NCBI GenBank assembly: GCA_900545225.1
Contig: UQXZ01000015.1
Coordinates: forward strand, 1-33,579
DNA: 33,579 nucleotides
Source of the DNA: an uncultured Eubacteriales bacterium
Lineage (GTDB): Bacteria > Bacillota > Clostridia > Lachnospirales > Lachnospiraceae
Direction of reading: 5' to 3'
Shown here: positions 14,862 through 23,454 of the stretch, in pieces
Layout: the number at the start of each line of letters is the position of its first letter
Numbering within the stretch: position 1 is the first letter of the stretch
Notes under the pieces: model-generated
The model's database searches: none
Told to the model about the DNA's origin: nothing
Seen by the model: the letters and a program-made list of their open reading frames with translations, nothing else
Translations under genes and position numbers: made by a program

Positions 14862-16340
14862 ATGAAACGTGATTCATTACCTAAAATTATATTTTTATAT
14901 GTGATACTTGTTGTAGCTTCCAGCATACTGATGATGTTTGTTGCCAACTCATTAAATTACAGAGCGGCATTTAAAAATACATCAGATTTGCTCTATAAAC
15001 AGGCTGTAAATCTGTCAAACAGACACCGTGCGGATTTCTTCTCTGAAGATAAAACAGCCCAACAAAAGACAATTGAAGTATTAAACAGTGTTGCATATTC
15101 GGAAGATATCCGTATATTCCTTGTTGCCACAGACGGAACCATTGTCTATGACAGTGAATATGCCGGTGCCAGTGCCGATAGCATCGGCAATACTACCAAC
15201 AGTACGGCAAAGTATAAAATCAGTAACTTCGACTCCGTGCTTATGGCAAAAGAGCATGTCTGGTCAGGTGATTTCTACGGAATATTTGATGAGAATTACA
15301 TGAGTGTATTTGCTCCCGTTGCAAATGATTTCAATACCAACGGATACATAGTATTGAATATTCCTACTCACAACATTTCCGAATCAACAAAGGGATATCT
15401 CATTATTGATATGATAATCATATTGATAGGTATAGGAATATCAATTCTCTTCTTCCTGTATTTCGTCATATATATAAACCGCCCTCTTACGTATATTGCG
15501 AGAGCCGTTGAAACATATAACAAAGGTCGTTTCGATGTACAGTTTGAGCGAAATAACGGAGGAAGTATCGGTGAGCTGGAACTTGCACTCTTCGACATGG
15601 CAAAGAAAATTAAGGATTCAGAGGAATATCAGAAGGCATTCCTGTCAAATATTTCCCATGACTTCCGCTCTCCTCTCACATCCATTATCGGATATTTAGA
15701 GGCCATATCAGATGGAACAATTCCAAAGGAAAGCATGGACAAATATATCAATATCGTTTTATTTGAAGCCAACCGATTAAAGGAACTTACAAACGATATT
15801 CTTATACTTGGTGAGCTGGATGCCAATACAATAAGACTGGAGAAAAGCACATTTGACATAAATGATGTTATCAGACACGTCATCGAGACATTTGACGGTG
15901 TATGCTCAAAAAGAAATATTCACTTTGAGCTTAGCTTTGACTCTGTTTCAACATACATTTATGCTGATGAAATCAAATATCAGCAGGTAATATACAATCT
16001 TGTGGACAATGCCATAAAGTTCAGCCCGGACAACTCTTCCATAGAAATTAAGGTTGAGGTTCTGGATGAAAAGGCTAAGAAAGCATATATTACTGTAAGA
16101 GATCACGGTGCCGGTATCAGTGAAAAAGACATTGATAAAATATGGAACCGTTTCTATAAGTCAGATGAAAGCCGCGGACGCAACAAGAAAAGCTCCGGAC
16201 TTGGCCTCTCTATTGTGAAGGGTATTATAAAGGCACACAATGAAACTATAGATATAGAAAGTGTATATGGCGAAGAAACAGCATTTACATTTACTGCTAC
16301 TTTAAGTGATGAAGTGGTTGAAAAAATAAATAAAGAATAA
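14862..16340 (+). CDS. Sensor histidine kinase
   Basis: This 492-residue membrane kinase is the partner of the response regulator. Helix 1 is at about 8-29. An extracytoplasmic sensor of about 150 residues follows; its IFLVATDGTIVYDS segment resembles a PAS/Cache-type fold. Helix 2 is at about 178-204, then a HAMP linker. The HisKA motif FLSNISHDFRSPLTSII carries the phosphorylated H266. The catalytic domain has the N box NLVDNAIKFS, the G1 box DHGAGIS, the F box region RFYKSDES and the G2 box GLGLSIVK. All catalytic boxes are intact. The signal cannot be inferred. A bidirectional terminator follows directly. Confidence 0.95.
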   Translation: MKRDSLPKIIFLYVILVVASSILMMFVANSLNYRAAFKNTSDLLYKQAVNLSNRHRADFFSEDKTAQQKTIEVLNSVAYSEDIRIFLVATDGTIVYDSEYAGASADSIGNTTNSTAKYKISNFDSVLMAKEHVWSGDFYGIFDENYMSVFAPVANDFNTNGYIVLNIPTHNISESTKGYLIIDMIIILIGIGISILFFLYFVIYINRPLTYIARAVETYNKGRFDVQFERNNGGSIGELELALFDMAKKIKDSEEYQKAFLSNISHDFRSPLTSIIGYLEAISDGTIPKESMDKYINIVLFEANRLKELTNDILILGELDANTIRLEKSTFDINDVIRHVIETFDGVCSKRNIHFELSFDSVSTYIYADEIKYQQVIYNLVDNAIKFSPDNSSIEIKVEVLDEKAKKAYITVRDHGAGISEKDIDKIWNRFYKSDESRGRNKKSSGLGLSIVKGIIKAHNETIDIESVYGEETAFTFTATLSDEVVEKINKE

Positions 16341-16376
16341 AAAAGACCTGTATATCGTGTGGTATACAGGTCTTTT
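16341..16376. terminator. Bidirectional terminator between the two-component genes and trmL
   Basis: A perfect 14-bp stem AAAAGACCTGTATA/TATACAGGTCTTTT with an 8-base loop carries A- and T-tracts on its two sides, so it can stop transcription from both converging units. Confidence 0.9.
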
Positions 16377-16450
16377 TAAATACTTATTTCACAGAACATT
16401 CAACCATTTATGATAATTCATAACCATGCCCTGTTTTTACATTTCCCGGC

Positions 16451-16954
16451 TTACTTATCCCATTTTAATCTATGCAGTTCGCCATATTCCTCAAGAGACT
16501 TAAACTGATTCTGTCTCATGGCTTCGTAGGCAATAATCGCTACCGAATTACTTAAGTTAAGGGATCTGTATTCCTCTCTCATTGGAATTCTGATACATTT
16601 ATCCTCATTCTCAACTAAAATCTCTTCCGGAATTCCTGCGCTTTCCTTGCCGAACATTATATAATCCCCCGGCTTAAATTCCGCATCTGCATATGTCTTA
16701 TGAGCTTTAGTTGTCGCATAATATGTACGGCCTATTGAATCTGGATTCTTTGCAAGGAAATCTTCATAGTCATCATATAAATACCATTCAAGATCCTTCC
16801 AGTAATCCATTCCTGCACGCTTTAAATTCTTATCATTTATAATAAATCCCAAAGGCTCTATCAGGTGCAGTCTTAATCCGCTTGCCACACATGTTCGTCC
16901 TATATTTCCTGTATTGGCGGGTATCTCAGGCTCGAGAAGTACTATGTTAAACAT
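16451..16954 (-). CDS. trmL: tRNA (cytidine/uridine-34 2'-O)-methyltransferase
   Basis: This 167-residue minimal SPOUT methyltransferase modifies the wobble base of certain tRNA-Leu species. Family motifs are the N-terminal LLEPEIPANTGNIGRTC, the central FGKESAGIPEEIL and the C-terminal knot segment RSLNLSNSVAIIAYEAMRQ. The length is typical. It overlaps the end of the aminotransferase gene by eight bases and is the last gene of the minus-strand run that starts at engB. Confidence 0.95.
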   Translation of the reverse strand: MFNIVLLEPEIPANTGNIGRTCVASGLRLHLIEPLGFIINDKNLKRAGMDYWKDLEWYLYDDYEDFLAKNPDSIGRTYYATTKAHKTYADAEFKPGDYIMFGKESAGIPEEILVENEDKCIRIPMREEYRSLNLSNSVAIIAYEAMRQNQFKSLEEYGELHRLKWDK

Positions 16955-18104
16955 TCTTTAAAAACTCCTCTATTCTTCTTATTCCTTCTTTTAAGTTATC
17001 AATTGAATAAGCATAAGAAATTCTTATGAATCCTTCTCCACTTCTACCAAATGCATTACCCGGAACTACAGCAAGCTTCTGTGACTCAAGTAACTTTGTG
17101 GCAAATTCCTCACTTGTCATTCCCGTCTTCTTAATTGAAGGGAATACGTAAAATGCACCGCCCGGTTCAAAGCAGTCAAGACCAAGTCTTTCTAATTCAC
17201 TAAGTAAGAAACGTCTTCTCTGGTTATACTGCTTAACCATGTTTTCTACTTCTTCATCTGAGTTCTTAACGGCCTCGATTGCACCATACTGGCTTAATGT
17301 AGGTGCACACATGATTGCATACTGGTGAAGCTTTGTCATCTGCTCGATAATCTCAGCAGGTCCACAGGCATATCCTAAACGCCATCCTGTCATGGCAAAT
17401 GCCTTTGAGAAACCATTTATTAAAATAGTTCTCTCTTTCATACCCGGATATGATGCAATACTTACATGCTTTCCTGTATATGTAAGCTCAGCATAGATTT
17501 CATCGGACATTACTATAAGGTCATGCTTGATAATAATAGGAATGATTGCCTCTAAATCCTTAGCTTCCATAATTGCACCTGTAGGGTTATTAGGGAATGG
17601 CAATATAAGCACCTTTGTCTTTGGTGTAATTGCAGCTTCAAGTTCCTCAGGTGTAAGACGGAATTCATTTTCCGCCTTTAAATCTATAATTACAGGCTTT
17701 CCACCTGCCATAATTGTACATGGTTCATATGATACGTAAGCAGGCTGTGGAATGATAACTTCATCGCCCGGATCAAGTACACAACGGAGTCCCATATCAA
17801 TGGCCTCACTACCACCGACTGTAATTAATATTTCATTTTTAGGATTGTATGAAACATTATATTTACGCTCTACGTACTTGCATATTTCCTGTCTTAAAAC
17901 AGGGAGACCTGCATTAGATGTGTAGAATGTCTTTCCCTGCTCTAATGAGTATATTGCCTGAGTTCTTATGTTCATTGGTGTCTCGAAGTCAGGTTCACCA
18001 ACACCGAGAGATATTGCATCAGGCATGTCATTTACAACATCAAAGAACTTTCTGATACCAGAAGGCTCAAGATTTTTAATTTGTTGTGATACATATTCTT
18101 TCAT
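16947..18104 (-). CDS. Class I/II PLP-dependent aminotransferase
   Basis: This 385-residue fold-type I aminotransferase has the usual active-site set: PNNPTG (171-176), SDEIYAELTY with D201 and Y204, the Schiff-base lysine K234 in NGFSKAFAMTG, and R242 in WRLGY. The sequence is closest to the PatA/AspC-like group that acts on aspartate, aromatic amino acids or N-acetyl-diaminopimelate; the substrate cannot be fixed from sequence. It overlaps the upstream Lrp/AsnC regulator gene by four bases (ATGA). This is a common pairing in which the regulator senses an amino acid made or used by the enzyme. Confidence 0.93.
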   Translation of the reverse strand: MKEYVSQQIKNLEPSGIRKFFDVVNDMPDAISLGVGEPDFETPMNIRTQAIYSLEQGKTFYTSNAGLPVLRQEICKYVERKYNVSYNPKNEILITVGGSEAIDMGLRCVLDPGDEVIIPQPAYVSYEPCTIMAGGKPVIIDLKAENEFRLTPEELEAAITPKTKVLILPFPNNPTGAIMEAKDLEAIIPIIIKHDLIVMSDEIYAELTYTGKHVSIASYPGMKERTILINGFSKAFAMTGWRLGYACGPAEIIEQMTKLHQYAIMCAPTLSQYGAIEAVKNSDEEVENMVKQYNQRRRFLLSELERLGLDCFEPGGAFYVFPSIKKTGMTSEEFATKLLESQKLAVVPGNAFGRSGEGFIRISYAYSIDNLKEGIRRIEEFLKNV

Positions 18105-18589
18105 GGCAAAATGTTAACCCTTTCATCTAATTTTTTCTCATCAAAGATCACGCCGTGATCCTTGTATCTACGGAGTACAAAATGTGTTGCTGTACTAAGC
18201 ACACCCTCAATAGTTGAAAGGTTGTTTCGCACGAATTCTGCAACTAGTCTCATGCTTCGTCCTTCAATAATTACAGTGAAGTCAAATCCACCTGACATAA
18301 GGTAAATTGAGCTAACCTGTGGGAACTGCTCAATTCTCTTGGCAATGCTGTCGAAACCGAGTCCCTTTGTAGGTGTAACCTTAACTTCGATAAGAGCTGT
18401 TACCTTATCTACAGATGTCTTATCCCAGTCGATAAGTGTTAAGTATCCGCAAATGATACCTTCCTGTTCCATGGCAGCTACTTCATTTACAACATCAACC
18501 TCATCAGCTCCAAGTCTGATTGCAAGCTCCTTTGGAGAGATTCGCGCGTCCTGCTCCAGTGTATCTAATATTTCTTTTCTCAATTCCAT
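18101..18589 (-). CDS. Lrp/AsnC-family transcriptional regulator
   Basis: This 162-residue protein has an N-terminal winged helix-turn-helix (about 1-55, ILDTLEQDARISPKELAIRL) and a C-terminal RAM/AsnC ligand-binding domain (about 65-145, with ALIEVKV and YLMSGGFDFTVIIEG). Such proteins form octamers and respond to amino acids. It lies 13 bases after the HypE-like gene and overlaps the aminotransferase, which is its likely functional partner. The wHTH is slightly divergent from classical AsnC members, but the fold signature is clear. Confidence 0.92.
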   Translation of the reverse strand: MELRKEILDTLEQDARISPKELAIRLGADEVDVVNEVAAMEQEGIICGYLTLIDWDKTSVDKVTALIEVKVTPTKGLGFDSIAKRIEQFPQVSSIYLMSGGFDFTVIIEGRSMRLVAEFVRNNLSTIEGVLSTATHFVLRRYKDHGVIFDEKKLDERVNILP

Positions 18590-18602
18590 AGTATAAACTC
18601 CA

Positions 18603-19703
18603 TTAAATCACATATATTTCATCCATGTCAGGACGGTTCATATTGCTTCTTGTATCAACTCCCAGGATAATTTTACTCTTTTCTTTTGTTAAAGCACCTA
18701 TCTGAGCTGCATTTATCCCCAATTCCTTAAGCTTATTAACAATCTCATCGGGATTATCCGTTAAGATTATTCCAGAGCCTAAGGAATGCATGTTGTAAAT
18801 GTCTCGCTTAAGCAATTCGCTTAATTCAACAACTGACTGCTTCACAGGAATCGCTTTATAGTCCACTTCAAATCCACAATCTGACATTTCCGCCAGCTTC
18901 CAGAGTGCACCATTTATGCCACACTCTGATGAATTGATTATAAGTCTGCTGTTATCAATCACATCTTTGCTGAGATTAATAAGCATGGCGCCGTAGTCGT
19001 AATCCATGTCTGATATGTACTCATTGCTAAATCTCTTTTTACAGCTTTCCATAACAGTTTCATCATTTAATGTTGCCTTTGTGTAGGAAATACCGACCTC
19101 ACCAAATGCCACGATGGAGAGCATTCCATCAGCGCTATTCTTATCACATGCATTTCCATCCGCTGCACTTGCAGATGTATGCTGCTCTGATGATTTCTTG
19201 CTTTTCAGTGAAATTTTCTTCACAGCTTCTTTTACATCCGCTGCATCCGTTAAAAATGCTTCCACATTCATGATTGGACTTGTAACACAGCTCCATACAT
19301 TTACCATGCACCGGGCGATTTTTACATTTGCAAGCGTAAGACAGTCGTTTAATGATAGTATAATCGATTTTAAATCATTTTCAGTATAATGCTCAGGTAT
19401 TATTATATTTACTTTTGTGTAAATCTGACCTTCCGCTGCCCTTATTCGCAGGTTATTCACCGCCTCAATAAGAGCAAATACACAGAAATAGAAACCATCA
19501 GATGAGCTTTTTTCAATATTGGTATCAGAAGCACTTTGTCTGCTATCTGTGTCAGAAGCAGATACATTCTTTTCAACATCCCTATAGGTTGCAGATGATG
19601 AAATGCTTATGTTACCTATACTTTCATCGCACTTATTCTTCTTGCTGATATTCTTTTCAACGGCTCTCTTATAAATATTGTCCTGTAAAATACCTTCTCT
19701 CAT
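18603..19703 (-). CDS. Divergent HypE/AIR-synthase-like (PurM-fold) protein with low-complexity inserts
   Basis: This 366-residue protein is recognisable as a member of the HypE/AIR-synthase-related group mainly by its C-terminal half. GINGALWKLAEM corresponds to the Gly-Gly-X-X-Gly-Ala-Leu-Trp region, followed by VDYKAIPVKQ, MHSLGSGIILT and a PDMDEIYVI tail. The N-terminus (MREGILQDNIYKRAVEK) also looks family-like, but the ATP/metal-binding segment that normally follows is replaced by a Ser/Asp-rich stretch (about 30-70). A second Ser/Ala-rich insert sits at about 166-193. No hydrogenase maturation genes are nearby. It may be a non-catalytic relic still under selection. AAGGA lies nine bases before the ATG. 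Confidence 0.7.
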   Translation of the reverse strand: MREGILQDNIYKRAVEKNISKKNKCDESIGNISISSSATYRDVEKNVSASDTDSRQSASDTNIEKSSSDGFYFCVFALIEAVNNLRIRAAEGQIYTKVNIIIPEHYTENDLKSIILSLNDCLTLANVKIARCMVNVWSCVTSPIMNVEAFLTDAADVKEAVKKISLKSKKSSEQHTSASAADGNACDKNSADGMLSIVAFGEVGISYTKATLNDETVMESCKKRFSNEYISDMDYDYGAMLINLSKDVIDNSRLIINSSECGINGALWKLAEMSDCGFEVDYKAIPVKQSVVELSELLKRDIYNMHSLGSGIILTDNPDEIVNKLKELGINAAQIGALTKEKSKIILGVDTRSNMNRPDMDEIYVI

Positions 19704-19778
19704 ACTCTTTTGTCCTTAATCGCAAAACCGTTAATCATTAAACCTGACTTCAGTATGCATAATGTTTCTCATCACGCT

Positions 19779-20417
19779 TTAAATGCGTTTATCCTTTGAC
19801 TTGCAGATATCTGCCATAAAGCACTGACCACACATTGGTGATCTTGCAGTGCATATTTCCCTGCCAAATGTTATAAGCTGGTAGTTCAGTCTGCCCCAGT
19901 GCTCCTTTGGAAGCTTTTTATATAAATCAAATTCTATCTTTACGGGATCTCTTTCCTTTGTAAGCCCAAGGCGCCCCGTAATTCGCTTAACATGGGTATC
20001 AACTACGATTCCCGGCACGTTGTAAATGTGAGTCAGAATAACATTTGCAGTTTTTCTGCCTACACCCGGAAGCTTTGTTAAGTCGTCAATGTTGTCAGGA
20101 ACCTTACCACCGTGTTCAGTCATAATCATCATTGCCGCTTCTTTGATATGAGCTGCCTTGGCTCTGAAAAATCCCGTAGGCTTAACCATATGCTCAAGCT
20201 CTTCTATGTCCGCATTGGCAAAATCGCTTACATTTTTGTATCTGGCAAATAAATCCTTTGTTACGATATTTACTCTTTCATCAGTACACTGGGCTGAAAG
20301 CATTGTGGCAACAAGAAGTTCCAGATCTGAGGTGTAGTCGAGAGAACATATAATTTCCAGGCCATACCGGTCGTCCAGTCTCTGTAAAATTTCCTTTGTT
20401 CTTTCTGATACTCTCAC
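19779..20417 (-). CDS. nth: Endonuclease III
   Basis: This 212-residue DNA glycosylase/AP lyase removes oxidised pyrimidines in base excision repair. The helix-hairpin-helix reads LPGVGRKTANVIL with catalytic K122, and VVDTHVKRI supplies catalytic D140. The [4Fe-4S] ligands are C189, C196, C199 and C205 in the expected C-x6-C-x2-C-x5-C spacing. The length is normal. A GAGGTGA ribosome binding site precedes the ATG. It is downstream of trmD in the same orientation, separated by 124 bases. Confidence 0.97.
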   Translation of the reverse strand: MRVSERTKEILQRLDDRYGLEIICSLDYTSDLELLVATMLSAQCTDERVNIVTKDLFARYKNVSDFANADIEELEHMVKPTGFFRAKAAHIKEAAMMIMTEHGGKVPDNIDDLTKLPGVGRKTANVILTHIYNVPGIVVDTHVKRITGRLGLTKERDPVKIEFDLYKKLPKEHWGRLNYQLITFGREICTARSPMCGQCFMADICKSKDKRI

Positions 20418-20541
20418 TTAAATCACCTCGCTTCTTGGTTATTATTTATTCTTCACACAACTTTACACAATAGGGATACAGCTACTTAGCTATATCATAC
20501 CCAACGCCAATCTCTATTATATAATTGCTCTTCGTTTATAT

Positions 20542-21270
20542 TTATTCCTCGTCCTCAAGTTTTTCTTCAGGATGAAGTTCAATATATTTCTCATATAAAT
20601 CCGGTCTGTTTTTTCTCGTTCTAATAAGTTTCTGCTGATGCCTCCATTTTTCAACATTTCCATGGTGACCTGAACGGAGCACGTCAGGAACTTTCTTTCC
20701 TAAAAATTCCTCAGGTCTTGTGTACTGAGGATATTCAAGGAGTCCGTCTGAAAATGTATCCGTAAATGCAGATTCGCTGTTACCAAGCACTCCCGGAACA
20801 AGTCTTGAAACTGCATCCATAACGATTACAGAGGCAATCTCGCCACCTGTAAGCACGTAATCACCTATGGATACGTAGTCAGTAACGATAGTCTCAAGTA
20901 CTCTCTCGTCAATTCCTTCATAGTGACCACATAAAATTATAAGGTCATCTTCCCTGGCAAAATCCGCTGCCTTTTTCTGGGTAAATACTGACCCCTGTGG
21001 TGTCATATATACAACTCTCGGCTTCTTCTCACTTTTTATAAGAGAAAGTGTGTGAAGATATGCGTCATATACGCATGTAGGCTTAATTACAAGGCCTGCA
21101 CCACCACCATATGGATAATCATCCACCTTCATATGCTTATTATCTGAAAAGTCTCTTATATCAATGGAAGTCAGAGAAATTAATTCATTGTCAATAGCTC
21201 TTCCTGTGATACTGGCATTGAGTGAATTCTCAACAATCTCAGGAAATAAGCTAAGTACATAGTAGTTCAT
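20542..21270 (-). CDS. trmD: tRNA (guanine-37 N1)-methyltransferase
   Basis: This 242-residue SPOUT enzyme methylates G37 of tRNAs and prevents frameshifting. Family motifs are present: MKVDDYPYGGGAGLV, LCGHYEGIDERV, SIGDYVLTGGE and YTRPEEFLGKKVPDVLRSGHHG. The length is normal. In many bacteria trmD sits between rimM and rplS; here it instead follows engB by nine bases, so it has been separated from its usual ribosomal neighbours. Confidence 0.97.
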   Translation of the reverse strand: MNYYVLSLFPEIVENSLNASITGRAIDNELISLTSIDIRDFSDNKHMKVDDYPYGGGAGLVIKPTCVYDAYLHTLSLIKSEKKPRVVYMTPQGSVFTQKKAADFAREDDLIILCGHYEGIDERVLETIVTDYVSIGDYVLTGGEIASVIVMDAVSRLVPGVLGNSESAFTDTFSDGLLEYPQYTRPEEFLGKKVPDVLRSGHHGNVEKWRHQQKLIRTRKNRPDLYEKYIELHPEEKLEDEE

Positions 21271-21279
21271 AGCAATCCT

Positions 21280-21879
21280 TTATTCTATATTTTCTATTCC
21301 CGCATCATCACAGAGTGATTTCCAAACCTGATCGATGGCTTCTTTTTTAAGACTTGATGTAAGGATTAATTTATCCTCAGCCTTCATACCAAGCTCTTTT
21401 CTAATGATATTTACATTTTTAACGCGCTCATTTTTCTTAAGCTTATCAGCCTTTGTGGCAATGATTACAGGTCTGAAGCCAACTGATAATACCCAGTCAT
21501 ACATTAACTTGTCATTTGCTGATGGAGCGTGTCTGCTGTCTACCAGTAAATAAACAGCCTTTAACTGAGTTGATGTACAGAGATATTTCTCTATCATCTT
21601 TCCCCATTTTTCCTTAACCTTTACGCTTACATTTGCATATCCGTAACCCGGGAGGTCAACAAGATAAATTGCATCATTTACATTGTAGTAGTTAATAGTC
21701 TGAGTCTTACCAGGCTTTTCTGATGTTCTTGCATAGGACTTTCTGTTCATTAAGGCATTAATAATTGAACTCTTACCTACATTTGATTTTCCGGCAAATG
21801 CAATTTCAGGAAACTCCATTTCAGGAATTTCACTTGCAATACCTATTACCGTATCAAGATTTACTTTTTTTATCTTCAT
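21280..21879 (-). CDS. engB: Ribosome biogenesis GTP-binding protein YsxC/EngB
   Basis: This 199-residue GTPase is needed for 50S subunit assembly. Visible G motifs are G1 AGKSNVGKSS (30-37 region), a G2 Thr in KPGKTQTINYY, G3 DLPGYGYA and G4 TKADKL. The length is normal. An AGGAGA ribosome binding site is slightly distant from the ATG. It heads the minus-strand run to trmL and is divergent from birA. Confidence 0.96.
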   Translation of the reverse strand: MKIKKVNLDTVIGIASEIPEMEFPEIAFAGKSNVGKSSIINALMNRKSYARTSEKPGKTQTINYYNVNDAIYLVDLPGYGYANVSVKVKEKWGKMIEKYLCTSTQLKAVYLLVDSRHAPSANDKLMYDWVLSVGFRPVIIATKADKLKKNERVKNVNIIRKELGMKAEDKLILTSSLKKEAIDQVWKSLCDDAGIENIE

Positions 21880-21950
21880 TTATTAAAAGCTCTCCTGTGG
21901 AACCGCTATGGGTTATTTTTCATTTTAATTTTACTTTTTCATATTATTAA

Positions 21951-21959
21951 ATAATACCA
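21951..21959 (-). promoter_or_regulatory. Candidate extended -10 promoter for the engB run
   Basis: On the minus strand, TG-G-TATTAT lies about 70 bases upstream of the engB ATG in the engB-birA divergent gap. The -35 is poor, so this is tentative. Confidence 0.3.
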
Positions 21960-21974
21960 CATACTTGAATGTGC

Positions 21975-22002
21975 TTGATACTTATTTTCATTATTATATA
22001 AT
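21975..22002 (+). promoter_or_regulatory. SigA promoter of birA, predicting a leaderless transcript
   Basis: A TTGATA -35 (21975-21980), a 16-base spacer and a perfect TATAAT -10 (21997-22002) lie so close that the predicted start (22009-22010) coincides with the birA ATG at 22010. No Shine-Dalgarno sequence is present. Confidence 0.75.
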
Positions 22003-22009
22003 TGAAAAC

Positions 22010-22963
22010 ATGAAGAATAAGATTTTAAATATATTAATAAATAACGAAAATGAATATGTATCCGGCGAAAGTATTGCCAGTGAATTAAATGTCAGCCGTG
22101 TAAGTATTTCCAAAAATATTAAGACATTGCGAAATGACGGCTATGTTATTTTATCCAGGCAGAACAAGGGATACATGCTTATAAATGAAAATGATTATCT
22201 CTCTGACCAGTATATTAAGGACAATGCCAGTCCTTTTTATAAAGACATTACTGTTGTTGAAAGTACATCTTCAACAAATGATGATCTTAAACAGCAGGCA
22301 GGCACTCTTCCTGAGGGCCATGTTCTTATAAGCAATAACCAGCTCGGCGGTAAGGGACGAAACGGCAGATCTTTTTACTGTGAAAAGAATAAGGGCGTAT
22401 ATATGTCCATTTTCTTACGTCCGGAAATTGCCCTTGATAACTCACTTCTTATTACTGCCTGTGCAGGTGTCAGCGTTGTTGAGGCCATTCAGGAAGTTTA
22501 TGGCATTGAAACAGGTATCAAGTGGGTAAATGATATTTTCTATAAGAATAAAAAGCTCTCAGGTATTCTCTGTGAAGCAGGCATCGAGCTTCAGTCCATG
22601 AGTCTTGAATATATGGTTGTCGGTATCGGTATTAATGTACACCATATTAATAACAGCGAATTTATGGACGATATTGCATCAAGTATTGAGGATTTTACAG
22701 ATACTTACAAACATAGAAATGATTTGATTGTTTCAGTACTTAATCATTTTTATGAGAATTATAAGAATATCGAAAGCCCTGAACTGATTAAAAAATATAA
22801 AAAGCATTCTATAGTGCTTCATAAGGATATTACTGTATATGAAAAGGGCAATTCATATAATGCATATGTGGAAGACATTGACCATTTAGGCAGACTTGTG
22901 ATTAAGAAAGAGGATGGCACGGTTGCTGCTATTGCGAGTAATGAGATTAGTGTAAGACTATAA
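22010..22963 (+). CDS. birA: Biotin operon repressor / biotin-[acetyl-CoA carboxylase] ligase
   Basis: This 317-residue bifunctional protein attaches biotin to the AccB lysine and may repress biotin genes. An N-terminal helix-turn-helix (about 10-50, SGESIASELNVSRVSISKNI) is present. The ligase core carries the nucleotide loop GKGRNGRSF, then KWVNDIFYKNKKLSGIL and VVGIGINV. A C-terminal SH3-like domain follows. The frame is open back to 21965, but that part is the promoter; ATG at 22010 matches the family N-terminus. There is no ribosome binding site, consistent with a leaderless mRNA. It is convergent with the acc-fab operon, whose first gene encodes its substrate. Confidence 0.94.
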   Translation: MKNKILNILINNENEYVSGESIASELNVSRVSISKNIKTLRNDGYVILSRQNKGYMLINENDYLSDQYIKDNASPFYKDITVVESTSSTNDDLKQQAGTLPEGHVLISNNQLGGKGRNGRSFYCEKNKGVYMSIFLRPEIALDNSLLITACAGVSVVEAIQEVYGIETGIKWVNDIFYKNKKLSGILCEAGIELQSMSLEYMVVGIGINVHHINNSEFMDDIASSIEDFTDTYKHRNDLIVSVLNHFYENYKNIESPELIKKYKKHSIVLHKDITVYEKGNSYNAYVEDIDHLGRLVIKKEDGTVAAIASNEISVRL

Positions 22964-22964
22964 A

Positions 22965-23009
22965 AAAAGTGTGAGACATAAATCTGATATGTTTCACACT
23001 TTTATTTTT
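22965..23009. terminator. Bidirectional terminator shared by birA and the acc-fab operon
   Basis: A stem of 10 bp plus a G-T pair and 5 bp (22965-22980 with 22988-23003) is flanked by a T-rich tail on the plus strand and a run of T on the minus strand. It starts two bases after the birA stop and lies about 90 bases beyond acpS. Confidence 0.88.
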
Positions 23010-23097
23010 ATTTATATATTTATCCACTTAAACTTAATGATATTCACAGAACTATATCCATAGAATTTCATTAACAGTTCAAGTGATTTTTCTGTCC

Positions 23098-23433
23098 TTA
23101 GTCCAGACTTTCACACAACGCATATGCACAGCTATACTCTGTCTCATGAGAGATTGAAATGTGTATTTTATATCCTTCAAGAGTACAGTATGGCTTTCCG
23201 TTTTCGTCATTTAATATTTCAATATCTTTAACAAGCTTTGGTACGTCTAAGGCTTTTACGACTGCCTCCTTGGCTGAAAATCTTCCTGCAAGGAATTCTA
23301 TTTTTCTCTTCTCACTTGTGAAGTCTGAATATATGGCATATTCATTTTCTGTGAGAAGCCTCTTAGCCAGCTTTTCATAATTATCCTTAAATCTGCTGAT
23401 CTGGCAGATGTCGCAACCAATACCTATTATCAT
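23098..23433 (-). CDS. acpS: Holo-[acyl-carrier-protein] synthase
   Basis: This 111-residue phosphopantetheinyl transferase transfers the 4'-phosphopantetheine arm from CoA to acyl carrier protein. Motifs are GIGCDI with metal ligand D8, FLAGRFSAKEA with E56, and HISISHE. The length is normal. AAGGA precedes the ATG. It is the last gene of the fatty acid operon, 21 bases after fabZ. Its ACP substrate gene is not in the window. Confidence 0.95.
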   Translation of the reverse strand: MIIGIGCDICQISRFKDNYEKLAKRLLTENEYAIYSDFTSEKRKIEFLAGRFSAKEAVVKALDVPKLVKDIEILNDENGKPYCTLEGYKIHISISHETEYSCAYALCESLD

Positions 23434-23454
23434 AATTGAATTCCTTAAAATCTA

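Noticed and set aside
16381..16450. Small RNA between the bidirectional terminator and trmL
   Set aside because: There is no promoter, stem or conserved element; it is an ordinary short spacer.
21965..22009. N-terminal extension of BirA starting at TTG
   Set aside because: It overlaps the -35 and -10 of the birA promoter, and BirA homologues start at the position of the ATG at 22010.
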